Below are positions 1 through 9,000 of a stretch of DNA of 64,000 nt, one piece after another. This DNA comes from Litoditis marina (lineage: Eukaryota > Nematoda > Chromadorea > Rhabditida > Rhabditidae). The stretch lies in contig OZ038440.1 of the NCBI GenBank assembly GCA_964036275.1, positions 10,825,690-10,889,689 on the forward strand, in the 5' to 3' direction. The position numbers were made by a program, and so were the translations under genes. The stretch's first letter is position 1, and each line of letters opens with the position of its first letter. Below the pieces are notes generated by a model. It was not told the DNA's origin. It searched no databases and saw only the letters and a program-made list of their open reading frames with translations.

Positions 1-986
1 GAACAGTCGCCGACACTAGAACGCCGGATCTGGGGTAATAGCCGCAGGTCCAGAGTTTACTTCAAGCTTCCCGCTGTGATGCAAGTCACGAGCTAGACGC
101 GGGTTAAGCAACGAGTGTTTGGGTGGAGGATTTACTCTTAGTACCGCAAGGGATCCGTCGCCGACACTAGAACGCCGGATCTGGGGTAATAGCCGCAGGT
201 CCAGAGTTTACTTCAAGCTTCCCGCTGTGATGCAAGTCACGAGCTAGACGCGGGTTAAGCAACGAGTGTTTGGGTGGAGGATTTACTCTTAGTACCGCAA
301 GGGATCCGTCGCCGACACTAGAACGCCGGATCTGGGGTAATAGCCGCAGGTCCAGAGTTTACTTCAAGCTTCCCGCTGTGATGCAAGTCACGAGCTAGAC
401 GCGGGTTAAGCAACGAGTGTTTGGGTGGAGGATTTACTCTTAGTACCGCAAGGGAACAGTCGCCGACACTAGAACGCCGGATCTGGGGTAATAGCCGCAG
501 GTCCAGAGTTTACTTCAAGCTTCCCGCTGTGATGCAAGTCACGAGCTAGACGCGGGTTAAGCAACGAGTGTTTGGGTGGAGGATATACTCTTAGTACCGC
601 AAGGGAACAGTCGCCGACACTAGAACGCCGGATCTGGGGTAATAGCCGCAGGTCCAGAGTTTATTTCAAGCTTTCCGCTGTGATGCAAGTCACGAGCTAG
701 ACGCGGGTTAAGCAACGAGTGTTTGGGTGGAGGATTTACTCTTAGTACCGCAAGGGAACAGTCGCCGACACTAGAACGCCGGATCTGGGGTAATAGCCGC
801 AGGTCCAGAGTTTACTTCAAGCTTCCCGCTGTGATGCAAGTCACGAGCTAGACGCGGGTTAAGCAACGAGTGTTTGGGTGGAGGATTTACTCTTAGTACC
901 GCAAGGGAACAGTCGCCGACACTAGAACGCCGGATCTGGGGTAATAGCCGCAGGTCCAGAGTTTACTTCAAGCTTCCCGCTGTGAT
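1..986. repeat. Satellite array, left part (151-bp monomer)
   Basis: About six and a half tandem copies of a 151-bp monomer. Copies start at 1, 152, 303 and so on with gaacagtcgcc, gatcagtcgcc or gatccgtcgcc. The array is interrupted within a monomer after cttcccgctgtgat, where the retrotransposon begins, and resumes at 6011 in the same orientation. Identity between monomers is very high, with only a few diagnostic variants. The short open frames in it change with every variant, so it is non-coding satellite DNA. Confidence 0.97.
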
Positions 987-2161
987 AGAATAGATTTTAA
1001 TAGAATAGATTTATTCAACATGTGACTTTCCACATTTTGAAATGTGGCACTCCAATTGTTGGATAAAAGAAGGAAAAAAATAGATGGAAGAATGGTATCC
1101 CTGTTACGCGCTTGTAGTTATAGATGGATGCAATTTGCAGTGTAGTACGATTGAACGGTGATTGTACCTGTTTTTGTAGTGACGTAATTATTATGAAACA
1201 CTTTCGGGATTATCTATTTATACTATTGTAGAGATGATTTTGTGACGTTAGGTTTCGTTGGGACTATATCAAAACCGGGATTTAAATTGGAATTATCATG
1301 ACAATATTATCAACAGACAGTTCTAAACACTTATGAGTCATGAATAAAAATGTGCAATTCCAATAATTAATAAGCGACTGCAGGAAACAAATTGTCGAGG
1401 ATATGTGCAAGAACCCGTAACTGTCAAAGGGAAGGCTAGGCGTGGGTGACGAGAGTTGGCGAGGCTTCTCTTTGGACCGGGCAGCTGGAGCAGGCTGTAG
1501 GTGGACGGGTGGCATTGAAGTGACGAACGCAACTAACCGACCGGGTATAGCCTGGCTGCAGAAGGTGCAACCACCAACCTCCCCCAATAAGTTACGAGCG
1601 CACGATGGTCGATGATCAGAAAGTCAGGATTTTCCAAATATGATGAAGAAGAGAGAGTACAGAGACACAATAAACTGATACGATCACGAATACAAGCATT
1701 ATGGCAAGCTAAACACTCGTTGTTACTACTGTGAGTTACATGAACCACTCAATTTATGTGAAACTACGTCTAGTATTCCCAACCAAACCATCACCAAAAT
1801 CTGTTGCTAGTACTATGAAGATAAAAAGGCTGATGGGACAATCGACCGTTCAATATAAGTACAACCTGGATATGATACTGATAGGAGATGAAGAAGTAAT
1901 TTTGTGTAGTTTAGCGCTGTAGTCTACAAATGGTTGCGGCAATAGTTCGATAGTTTGGAGTGCCACGACTACTAATACAATACATCATAATCACAATATC
2001 ATATCTTTGATTCCTGGTGAGAATGGAGCATCATGGACCGTTCATGGGGGAGCGTACGACAGTAGAATGGCAGTAGACCAACGCAAGTGATCAACAACTG
2101 ATGTTGTTGCCAGAGGGGGCCAGAGAAATTCCATGAACTGTAATTGATCATTCTTGCCAAA
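987..2161 (-). other. Retrotransposon 3' UTR with terminal hairpin
   Basis: About 1.2 kb non-coding 3' region of the element. Near the 3' end (1047-1030) the sequence CCACATT-ttga-AATGTGG forms a perfect small hairpin preceded by GGAGTG. It is followed by a conserved stretch ending in GTTGAATAAA and by imperfect AATCTATTCTATT repeats to the end. The same arrangement recurs in the truncated copies ending near 35992 and 50135, which marks it as the region the element's own reverse transcriptase recognises. Short open frames here have no family resemblance and are not genes. Confidence 0.8.
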
Positions 2162-4978
2162 TTATTCAAAGGGTGAGGCTAGTTGAAGTAAATCAAGAAT
2201 ATTCTCTTTTCTGATAAGTTTGCGGAAGGCATCGGACGTACTAAGACAGGTTAAATGTGGTGGTAGTTTTGGGTACCACTTAGCAACCCGAATAAAAAAA
2301 GCATTTTCATTGGTCATAGTACTGTACCTAGGGATATCAAATGAAAAACCATTGCGATTATACGTGTTGCCACGCTCACCACAAGGACGGAACGAAAAAT
2401 ATTTACTCACCTCCATCTGTACCTCTTTTTTCAAAATTCTGTGAAGCAATACCAAATCTTGCTTAATACGTCGTTCAAACAGGGTTTCAAGACCAAGAAA
2501 CTTGATCCTATCTCTGTAACTTACCCTACCGTCTGCCAATCTGCACCTACCGTACACAATTCTTGAAAAAATACGCTGAACCTTCTCTATATTACGTATA
2601 TCACCTAGTTTATGAGGAGACCAGACAGATGAGCAGTAATCAAGGTATGGCAAAACGTAGCATTTGAAACACCTAACAAACAAAATTGCATCATTTTGGT
2701 GCAATATTCTGAATATTGTGAACATTTTACCTAGTGCCTTCCTGATAACTATAGATAGATCAAACAAATTACGAGCATTGGTCACCAAATGGACTCCAAG
2801 ATCACGAGCTTTCTCTGTGGTTTCAATTACATCTCCATTCTCAAATGTATAGGAAATTGGATTCGGACAGGTACTCATCATGAAACACTTAGAATGAGAA
2901 ATCGTGAGTTGCCAGTCTAAGCAAAACTTCTCGAGACTTTTGAGGGCTACAATGAGCTCATTTCTGCTATCGTTCTCAGATGTGTATGTACATGACAATT
3001 TTATGTCATCAGCAAATGTATATAGCGACACATGGTTTGGCAGGTGCAAGCTTTTGGGTAGGTCAGAAAGGTATATTATGAAAAGAATCGGACCCAGTAC
3101 AGATCCCTGTGGAACACCACTATTGGCAGTATAGAATGATGACAATTCCGATCCGAACGTAACAGCAAACTGTCTTTCAACCAAAAAAGAACGCATCCAG
3201 TTCAACCAAACACCTCTGAATCCTAAGCACTCCATTTTGAAGAGCAATTTTTCGTGTGAAACTTTATCAAAAGCTTTAGCCAAATCAGTGTAAATTGTGT
3301 CACACCATCCCTTATTTGCTTGAGCTTTGTTTCGTTCAAACATGAATTCCAAAAGTTGTATCTCACAATTTTTCTCAGCCACAAATCCATACTGAGATGG
3401 GGGAATCAACTTGAACCGGTTTATCCACTTTCTGATTCTCACGCACAGTAGTTTTTCCATTGCTTTTGAAGTACCACAATTGATAGAAATGGGTCGATAG
3501 TGAGACACTAAAGTTGGAGATGCAATTTTAGGTACAGGCGTAACAATTGAGTATTTCCACATAGTAGGAACAGTACCGTCCAATATTGACACATTATAAA
3601 TGATTGACAATGGCTCAGAGAGCTCTCTAGCGCATTTTTGCAGAAAAAATTGTGGTATGTTGTCCAGACTTGTAGAACATGAGTTATTCAATTTCTTCAA
3701 ACATTGCTCAACTTCGTAAGGATAGAAAGTAGGTGTTGAAATACAACTTTGCAGCTTTTCAACTACTGGAGGAGCATGCCCATTATCTTTTTCATAGACT
3801 GTTTCGAAATATTTGGCTACACCCTCTGCTTTACGTAAGTTGCCATATAAGTAGTTTCCACCCAAGTCAGATAGTGACTTGCAAAGCGTTCTCGATGATG
3901 TACGTGATTTGATGTACGCATGCAGATTTTTGTTTAACATGTTACCAAATAACTTCTTCTCTCTATTCCGCAAAAATTTCTCAATGAGCTTTGAAATCTT
4001 CATACTAAGTTTCTTGAATTTGTTACAGTTATCTCCAATACTTACTCTCGCATAAAGTTGTTCTCGTTCACGTAGAAGGTTTTGGATGTAGAATGGGTAC
4101 TTTTCAAATGGAGACCTGGTTTGTTTTAATGGCACAGTAGTTTCGAAAATTGAGTAAAGAATTCTACAAAAAATCGAATACATATCATCAACTGTGGGAT
4201 GAGTGGAAAATACATTGAACCAATCCACTGCAATAAGTTTTTGCCTAATAACATCATAGTTCGCTTTTCTGAAATCAGGCTTTGGCACAATAGTTTCTAG
4301 TAAAGTGGACATTTCAATGTGGAATTTAACAATACTGTGATCACAATTTGATAGTCCCGATGTTACCTCAACGTTACTAACTGAGCTAGCTTCTGAAATG
4401 ACCAAATCTAAAATATTTTCACCCCGTGTAGGAGTTTTAACATGCTGCATAAGATTCATACTAGTTATTGAATTGAGAAATTCGTTCTCTGGATTTCCAG
4501 AACATGATTGACCTACCCAATCAATGTTATAGTTAAAATCACCACAAAGAACTACAGTATGAGGGACGGACAGTAAATCGCAAATTTGGCTGTTTACTTC
4601 AGAGCTTTCCAAAGCAGTCAGGTTGGGTGGACGATAAACACAAAGTAAACGCATTTTCGCCAAGTTGTGCGTATCATAAACATCAATGCAAACTGAATTT
4701 GCCTTTGAATTTTGGGCGTAAACAATGGTTTCAAATTGCAAAAAGTCTCTTAGAAATATTGCTACACCACCACCGCGACCTTTTCGGTTATTTCTCAGTA
4801 CTAAATAAGGAAGACAACCTACAATTTCGCTATCACTGATGTTGCTATTCAACCAAGTTTCAGTACAACACACAATACTTGGCTTATTCTCACTCAAATA
4901 AACTCTAAATTCGTCAATTTTGTTCACAATGCTACGACAGTTCAGAAGTGCACAATGTAATGAATCTGAACTAGGCAA
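2162..4978 (-). CDS. Retrotransposon ORF2: AP endonuclease plus reverse transcriptase
   Basis: An open frame of 938 codons counted from a TTG at 4978. The endonuclease domain (about 9-220) shows LLNCRS (11-16), TETW (39-42), RGGGVAIF (68-75), YRPPN (115-119), GDFN (146-149) and the SDH-like CDHS (212-215). The reverse transcriptase shows YRPIS (494-498), TDLAKAFD (564-571), GVPQGSVLGP (621-630) and the catalytic FADD (655-658). A C-terminal region with spaced Cys and His residues follows. It nicks target DNA and primes reverse transcription there. No in-frame ATG exists between the upstream stop (near 5040) and Met109, which is already inside the endonuclease. The protein is therefore probably made as an ORF1-ORF2 fusion by -1 frameshifting, or by non-AUG reinitiation. 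All catalytic motifs are intact. Confidence 0.95.
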   Translation of the reverse strand: MPSSDSLHCALLNCRSIVNKIDEFRVYLSENKPSIVCCTETWLNSNISDSEIVGCLPYLVLRNNRKGRGGGVAIFLRDFLQFETIVYAQNSKANSVCIDVYDTHNLAKMRLLCVYRPPNLTALESSEVNSQICDLLSVPHTVVLCGDFNYNIDWVGQSCSGNPENEFLNSITSMNLMQHVKTPTRGENILDLVISEASSVSNVEVTSGLSNCDHSIVKFHIEMSTLLETIVPKPDFRKANYDVIRQKLIAVDWFNVFSTHPTVDDMYSIFCRILYSIFETTVPLKQTRSPFEKYPFYIQNLLREREQLYARVSIGDNCNKFKKLSMKISKLIEKFLRNREKKLFGNMLNKNLHAYIKSRTSSRTLCKSLSDLGGNYLYGNLRKAEGVAKYFETVYEKDNGHAPPVVEKLQSCISTPTFYPYEVEQCLKKLNNSCSTSLDNIPQFFLQKCARELSEPLSIIYNVSILDGTVPTMWKYSIVTPVPKIASPTLVSHYRPISINCGTSKAMEKLLCVRIRKWINRFKLIPPSQYGFVAEKNCEIQLLEFMFERNKAQANKGWCDTIYTDLAKAFDKVSHEKLLFKMECLGFRGVWLNWMRSFLVERQFAVTFGSELSSFYTANSGVPQGSVLGPILFIIYLSDLPKSLHLPNHVSLYTFADDIKLSCTYTSENDSRNELIVALKSLEKFCLDWQLTISHSKCFMMSTCPNPISYTFENGDVIETTEKARDLGVHLVTNARNLFDLSIVIRKALGKMFTIFRILHQNDAILFVRCFKCYVLPYLDYCSSVWSPHKLGDIRNIEKVQRIFSRIVYGRCRLADGRVSYRDRIKFLGLETLFERRIKQDLVLLHRILKKEVQMEVSKYFSFRPCGERGNTYNRNGFSFDIPRYSTMTNENAFFIRVAKWYPKLPPHLTCLSTSDAFRKLIRKENILDLLQLASPFE

Positions 4979-4996
4979 CTTATCATTCAGTTTCCC
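4939..4996 (-). promoter_or_regulatory. Candidate -1 ribosomal frameshift signal (ORF1/ORF2)
   Basis: On the minus strand GGGAAAC occupies 4996-4990 and is read G GGA AAC in the ORF1 frame, the X XXY YYZ form of a -1 slippery site. The ORF1 stop TGA follows at once (4989-4987). Slipping back one base enters the ORF2 frame with no stop before the endonuclease. After a 17-nt spacer there is a perfect 8-bp inverted repeat, AGTTCAGA (4972-4965) and TCTGAACT (4946-4939), with an 18-nt loop. The spacer is longer than the usual 5-9 nt, so the stimulatory role of this stem is uncertain. A TGAATGA stop-start overlap is also present, but its ATG is not in the ORF2 frame. Confidence 0.6.
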
Positions 4997-5940
4997 TGAG
5001 TGATAGTAGATTGGGAATCGGTAGAAGGATTTGCCGGTTGCGTGACGGTTTTATTGTTATCAACAACAGTTTTATCTACTACAGAGTCAGACTCATTTGC
5101 ATTCGGCACTTGCTTTACCACGTCGGCGGCTTCATTTTCTTTTGCGTCGGTTGCATCTTGATTGTCTGCAGCTGAGTTTACAGGTTTACGGCGGCGACGT
5201 GTTATATCTTGGTCAGAGAATTGCGAAACAGGGACATCAGTCGAAACATCCTTGAATTTTGTGGCCTCTAGCAAGGCGATAACATTGGTCCCATCAGCAA
5301 ATTTGACTTTGTTTCGATACAACACCTGACGATAGATATGCAAACGATCCGAAGGAAAAGCCGATTTCATTGCACGTTTCAACTGCACGAGATTCCGCAG
5401 AACTTTTCTTCCTTCCATGGTCAGAGACTCTCGCACATAGATACCCTTGGTTGTAGCGTTGGAAAACAGTAAATGGGCCTGGCTGACAGCAGCATGAGCA
5501 ATATGGCTCGATGGGAAAATAACCTTAGTGAGACGAGTGACATTGGGAGTATAGGATCCCATACGGAATGTAGTAACAGGGGGCGAATTTATGTTGAGAA
5601 CCTTGAGAATGTTCCATAGATTATTGTCGTCCTGTTCTCGACCAGCTTTGCCAAATTGTTCAGGTTCAGGGATACCCGATATTACAATACTTCTGCGTCG
5701 CTCTTCTTCTTTTTCGGGAGACAAAGGTACAATAATTTCAGGAATATGGTCACTTCCAGGCGCTTGTTGAGTCCGTTGATCCGAGTTGTGATCTTGATCA
5801 CTCGTTTTATCAATCATTACCGAAAGGCCAACAACAATTTGCAACATGAGACCGGAAGGAATTTGTTTCGCTATTTCAAACCGTTTGTCTCTATCTGGAG
5901 TAGACAACAACGCAGATACAAACTTATCATATTGAGACAT
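4987..5940 (-). CDS. Retrotransposon ORF1 protein (RNA-binding, RRM-like)
   Basis: A 317-residue ORF1 protein. LINE ORF1 proteins bind the element RNA and form the ribonucleoprotein that ORF2 copies. Residues about 84-225 carry the pattern of an L1/CR1-type RRM-like domain: a basic stretch followed by SIVISGIPEPE, then FRMGSYTP, a strand TKVIFPSS, and GIYVRESLTMEGRKVL near the end of the domain. The N-terminus is short and helical. The C-terminus is rich in D, N, E and K and begins with a basic RRRRKP patch. No CCHC zinc knuckle is visible, unlike many Jockey ORF1 proteins. It starts at an ATG close to the 5' end and ends at TGA (4989-4987), which directly follows the heptamer GGGAAAC. ORF2 lies in the -1 frame. 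Confidence 0.88.
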   Translation of the reverse strand: MSQYDKFVSALLSTPDRDKRFEIAKQIPSGLMLQIVVGLSVMIDKTSDQDHNSDQRTQQAPGSDHIPEIIVPLSPEKEEERRRSIVISGIPEPEQFGKAGREQDDNNLWNILKVLNINSPPVTTFRMGSYTPNVTRLTKVIFPSSHIAHAAVSQAHLLFSNATTKGIYVRESLTMEGRKVLRNLVQLKRAMKSAFPSDRLHIYRQVLYRNKVKFADGTNVIALLEATKFKDVSTDVPVSQFSDQDITRRRRKPVNSAADNQDATDAKENEAADVVKQVPNANESDSVVDKTVVDNNKTVTQPANPSTDSQSTITQGN

Positions 5941-6010
5941 TTGTAGTTATACGAGAGAAAGAAATGAAAACCAACCTGCTTCCGCGCGCGCAGAATGGAG
6001 AAAAAAAAAA
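5941..6010 (-). other. 5' leader of the retrotransposon
   Basis: On the minus strand the element starts with a run of ten T residues, then a pyrimidine-rich and GC-rich stretch (tgcgcgcgcggaagcagg), and reaches the ORF1 ATG after about 70 nt. Such a short leader probably contains an internal RNA polymerase II promoter, but no specific motif is recognised. The T run also makes the exact 5' end ambiguous. Confidence 0.6.
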
Positions 6011-9000
6011 GTCACGAGCTAGACGCGGGTTAAGCAACGAGTGTTTGGGTGGAGGATTTACTCTTAGTACCGCAAGGGATCAGTCGCCGACACTAGAACG
6101 CCGGATCTGGGGTAATAGCCGCAGGTCCAGAGTTTACTTCAAGCTTCCCGCTGTGATGCAAGTCACGAGCTAGACGCGGGTTAAGCAACGAGTGTTTGGG
6201 TGGAGGATTTACTCTTAGTACCGCAAGGGATCAGTCGCCGACACTAGAACGCCGGATCTGGGGTAATAGCCGCAGGTCCAGAGTTTACTTCAAGCTTCCC
6301 GCTGTGATGCAAGTCACGAGCTAGACGCGGGTTAAGCAACGAGTGTTTGGGTGGAGGATTTACTCTTAGTACCGCAAGGGAACAGTCGCCGACACTAGAA
6401 CGCCGGATCTGGGGTAATAGCCGCAGGTCCAGAGTTTACTTCAAGCTTCCCGCTGTGATGCAAGTCACGAGCTAGACGCGGGTTAAGCAACGAGTGTTTG
6501 GGTGGAGGATATACTCTTAGTACCGCAAGGGAACAGTCGCCGACACTAGAACGCCGGATCTGGGGTAATAGCCGCAGGTCCAGAGTTTATTTCAAGCTTC
6601 CCGCTGTGATGCAAGTCACGAGCTAGACGCGGGTTAAGCAACGAGTGTTTGGGTGGAGGATTTAACCGCAAGGGAACAGTCGCCGACACTAGAACGCCGG
6701 ATCTGGGGTAATAGCCGCAGGTCCAGAGTTTACTTCAAGCTTCCCGCTGTGATGCAAGTCACGAGCTAGACGCGGGTTAAGCAACGAGTGTTTGGGTGGA
6801 GGATTTACTCTTAGTACCGCAAGGGAACAGTCGCCGACACTAGAACGCCGGATCTGGGGTAATAGCCGCAGGTCCAGAGTTTACTTCAAGCTTCCCGCTG
6901 TGATGCAAGTCACGAGCTAGACGCGGGTTAAGCAACGAGTGTTTGGGTGGAGGATTTACTCTTAGTACCGCAAGGGATCAGTCGCCGACACTAGAACGCC
7001 GGATCTGGGGTAATAGCCGCAGGTCCAGAGTTTACTTCAAGCTTCCCGCTGTGATGCAAGTCACGAGCTAGACGCGGGTTAAGCAACGAGTGTTTGGGTG
7101 GAGGATTTACTCTTAGTACCGCAAGGGAACAGTCGCCGACACTAGAACGCCGGATCTGGGGTAATAGCCGCAGGTCCAGAGTTTACTTCAAGCTTCCCGC
7201 TGTGATGCAAGTCACGAGCTAGACGCGGGTTAAGCAACGAGTGTTTGGGTGGAGGATTTACTCTTAGTACCGCAAGGGAACAGTCGCCGACACTAGAACG
7301 CCGGATCTGGGGTAATAGCCGCAGGTCCAGAGTTTACTTCAAGCTTCCCGCTGTGATGCAAGTCACGAGCTAGACGCGGGTTAAGCAACGAGTGTTTGGG
7401 TGGAGGATATACTCTTAGTACCGCAAGGGAACAGTCGCCGACACTAGAACGCCGGATCTGGGGTAAAAGCCGCAGGTCCAGAGTTTATTTCAAGCTTCCC
7501 GCTGTGATGCAAGTCACGAGCTAGACGCGGGTTAAGCAACGAGTGTTTGGGTGGAGGATTTAACCGCAAGGGAACAGTCGCCGACACTAGAACGCCGGAT
7601 CTGGGGTAATAGCCGCAGGTCCAGAGTTTACTTCAAGCTTCCCGCTGTGATGCAAGTCACGAGCTAGACGCGGGTTAAGCAACGAGTGTTTGGGTGGAGG
7701 ATTTACTCTTAGTACCGCAAGGGAACAGTCGCCGACACTAGAACGCCGGATCTGGGGTAATAGCCGCAGGTCCAGAGTTTACTTCAAGCTTCCCGCTGTG
7801 ATGCAAGTCACGAGCTAGACGCGGGTTAAGCAACGAGTGTTTGGGTGGAGGATTTACTCTTAGTACCGCAAGGGAACAGTCGCCGACACTAGAACGCCGG
7901 ATCTGGGGTAATAGCCGCAGGTCCAGAGTTTACTTCAAGCTTCCCGCTGTGATGCAAGTCACGAGCTAGACGCGGGTTAAGCAACGAGTGTTTGGGTGGA
8001 GGATTTAACCGCAAGGGAACAGTCGCCGACACTAGAACGCCGGATCTGGGGTAATAGCCGCAGGTCCAGAGTTTACTTCAAGCTTCCCGCTGTGATGCAA
8101 GTCACGAGCTAGACGCGGGTTAAGCAACGAGTGTTTGGGTGGAGGATTTACTCTTAGTACCGCAAGGGAACAGTCGCCGACACTAGAACGCCGGATCTGG
8201 GGTAATAGCCGCAGGTCCAGAGTTTACTTCAAGCTTCCCGCTGTGATGCAAGTCACGAGCTAGACGCGGGTTAAGCAACGAGTGTTTGGGTGGAGGATTT
8301 ACTCTTAGTACCGCAAGGGATCAGTCGCCGACACTAGAACGCCGGATCTGGGGTAATAGCCGCAGGTCCAGAGTTTACTTCAAGCTTCCCGCTGTGATGC
8401 AAGTCACGAGCTAGACGCGGGTTAAGCAACGAGTGTTTGGGTGGAGGATTTACTCTTAGTACCGCAAGGGAACAGTCGCCGACACTAGAACGCCGGATCT
8501 GGGGTAATAGCCGCAGGTCCAGAGTTTACTTCAAGCTTCCCGCTGTGATGCAAGTCACGAGCTAGACGCGGGTTAAGCAACGAGTGTTTGGGTGGAGGAT
8601 TTACTCTTAGTACCGCAAGGGAACAGTCGCCGACACTAGAACGCCGGATCTGGGGTAATAGCCGCAGGTCCAGAGTTTACTTCAAGCTTCCCGCTGTGAT
8701 GCAAGTCACGAGCTAGACGCGGGTTAAGCAACGAGTGTTTGGGTGGAGGATATACTCTTAGTACCGCAAGGGAACAGTCGCCGACACTAGAACGCCGGAT
8801 CTGGGGTAAAAGCCGCAGGTCCAGAGTTTATTTCAAGCTTCCCGCTGTGATGCAAGTCACGAGCTAGACGCGGGTTAAGCAACGAGTGTTTGGGTGGAGG
8901 ATTTAACCGCAAGGGAACAGTCGCCGACACTAGAACGCCGGATCTGGGGTAATAGCCGCAGGTCCAGAGTTTACTTCAAGCTTCCCGCTGTGATGCAAGT

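Larger units (their letters stand above)
987..6010 (-). mobile_element. Full-length CR1/Jockey-like non-LTR retrotransposon
   Basis: A complete-looking LINE of about 5.0 kb on the minus strand inserted into the satellite. In element order it has a short 5' leader (6010-5941), ORF1 (317 aa), ORF2 with an AP-type endonuclease and a reverse transcriptase, and a 3' UTR of about 1.2 kb. The 3' UTR ends in a small hairpin followed by short tandem AATCTATTCTATT-type units instead of a poly-A tail, as CR1-like elements do. Both ORFs are open without visible lesions, so this copy looks young. The flanks join satellite ...ctgtgat to gtcacgag..., so 2-4 bp of target (gcaa, with the a's ambiguous) are missing and no target-site duplication is seen. 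Assignment to CR1 versus Jockey clade is by motif and layout only. Confidence 0.95.

Noticed and set aside
1282..1922. Short open frames in the LINE 3' UTR
   Set aside because: No resemblance to any family, overlapping frames on both strands, and located between ORF2 and the element's tail.
4973..4989. TGAATGA stop-start overlap as the ORF2 start
   Set aside because: The ATG is in a third frame that closes after about 14 codons and cannot start ORF2.
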